Origin: JAICQQ01 sp965651135
GTDB lineage: Bacteria > Myxococcota_A > Polyangia > Polyangiales > Polyangiaceae
Assembly: GCA_965651135.1 (NCBI GenBank)
Contig: CBFGRJ010000176.1
Coordinates: forward strand, 1 to 13,820
Direction of reading: 5' to 3'
Length of the DNA stretch: 13,820 nucleotides
Shown here: piece by piece, positions 13,755 to 13,820 of the stretch
Position numbering within the stretch: position 1 is the stretch's first letter
Layout of the letters: every line of letters begins with the position of its first letter
Notes under the pieces: generated by a model
Database searches by the model: none
The model's input: only the letters and a program-made list of their open reading frames with translations
Told to the model about the DNA's origin: nothing
Made by a program: the position numbers and the translations under genes

Positions 13755-13820
13755 TCACTTGTTGGGCTGGGGAGTGATTCGCAGGTAGGGCTTCACCTTC
13801 TTGAAACCTTTGGGGAAGCG
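13755..13820 (-). CDS. C-terminal 21 codons of an unidentified protein, cut by window edge
   Basis: The minus-strand frame is open from the right edge to TGA at 13755-13757. The visible end starts RFPKGFKKVKPYLR and is basic with aromatic residues; the last residues are TPQPNK. Too short to name. It points the same way as the YccA-like gene, 188 bases upstream of it. A small perfect hairpin ATCCCC-GTG-GGGGAT (13738-13752) sits 2 bases past its stop but lacks a T tract in this direction. Confidence 0.6.
   Translation of the reverse strand, partial: RFPKGFKKVKPYLRITPQPNK

Overview
The window is a GC-rich, gene-dense bacterial chromosome segment. Organism (inference): the high GC, a lipoprotein whose mature part is almost only Gly/Thr/Ser, a second Cys-rich lipoprotein, sigma-54-type promoters, a plant-type Deg protease and an XPB/Bax1 pair together suggest a myxobacterium, possibly Polyangiales. 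No rRNA or taxonomic marker is present, so this is moderate confidence only. I see no tRNA, rRNA, CRISPR array, insertion sequence or phage gene.

Layout. (1) 1-4860, plus strand: the 3' four-fifths of a large Lhr-type helicase gene, cut by the left edge, runs into a complete DNA polymerase IV gene (dinB) through a 4-base ATGA overlap. (2) 4861-5506: a roughly 290-base regulatory gap with two clear inverted repeats and a near-consensus sigma-54 (-24/-12) promoter, then a 94-residue Gly-rich lipoprotein gene closed by a strong intrinsic terminator. (3) 5563-5889, minus strand: a small Cys-rich zinc-binding-type membrane protein, divergent from the next unit. (4) 5906-10019, plus strand: a second sigma-54-like promoter, then a tightly spaced run: a lipoprotein with two four-cysteine repeats that resemble RcsF, a histidine phosphatase, an XPB/Rad25-type helicase and a Bax1/DUF790-type nuclease. 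(5) 10061-11020: a Tat-signal-bearing LigB-type (DODA-like) dioxygenase, possibly the last gene of that run. (6) 11058-12575, minus: a Deg-like trypsin-fold protease with two PDZ-like modules, convergent with the dioxygenase gene. (7) 12871-13566, minus: a YccA/Bax-inhibitor-1 family membrane protein with its own terminator. (8) 13755-end, minus: the last 21 codons of an unidentified gene.

How the genes fit together. Four of the complete or near-complete genes are DNA-repair enzymes: Lhr, Pol IV, XPB and Bax1. XPB and Bax1 are known partners in archaea, where the helicase opens DNA and Bax1 incises it. Here they follow a cell-envelope-type lipoprotein and a phosphatase with only 9, 20 and 12 bases between genes, which suggests one transcript. 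The most interesting non-coding signal is that both lipoprotein genes are preceded by the same bipartite element, TGGCAC-N5-GTGCT, matching the sigma-54 -24/-12 pattern at a sensible distance from the start codon. If real, it would place an XPB/Bax1 repair module and an envelope lipoprotein under activator-dependent sigma-54 control. No enhancer-binding activator is encoded in the window.
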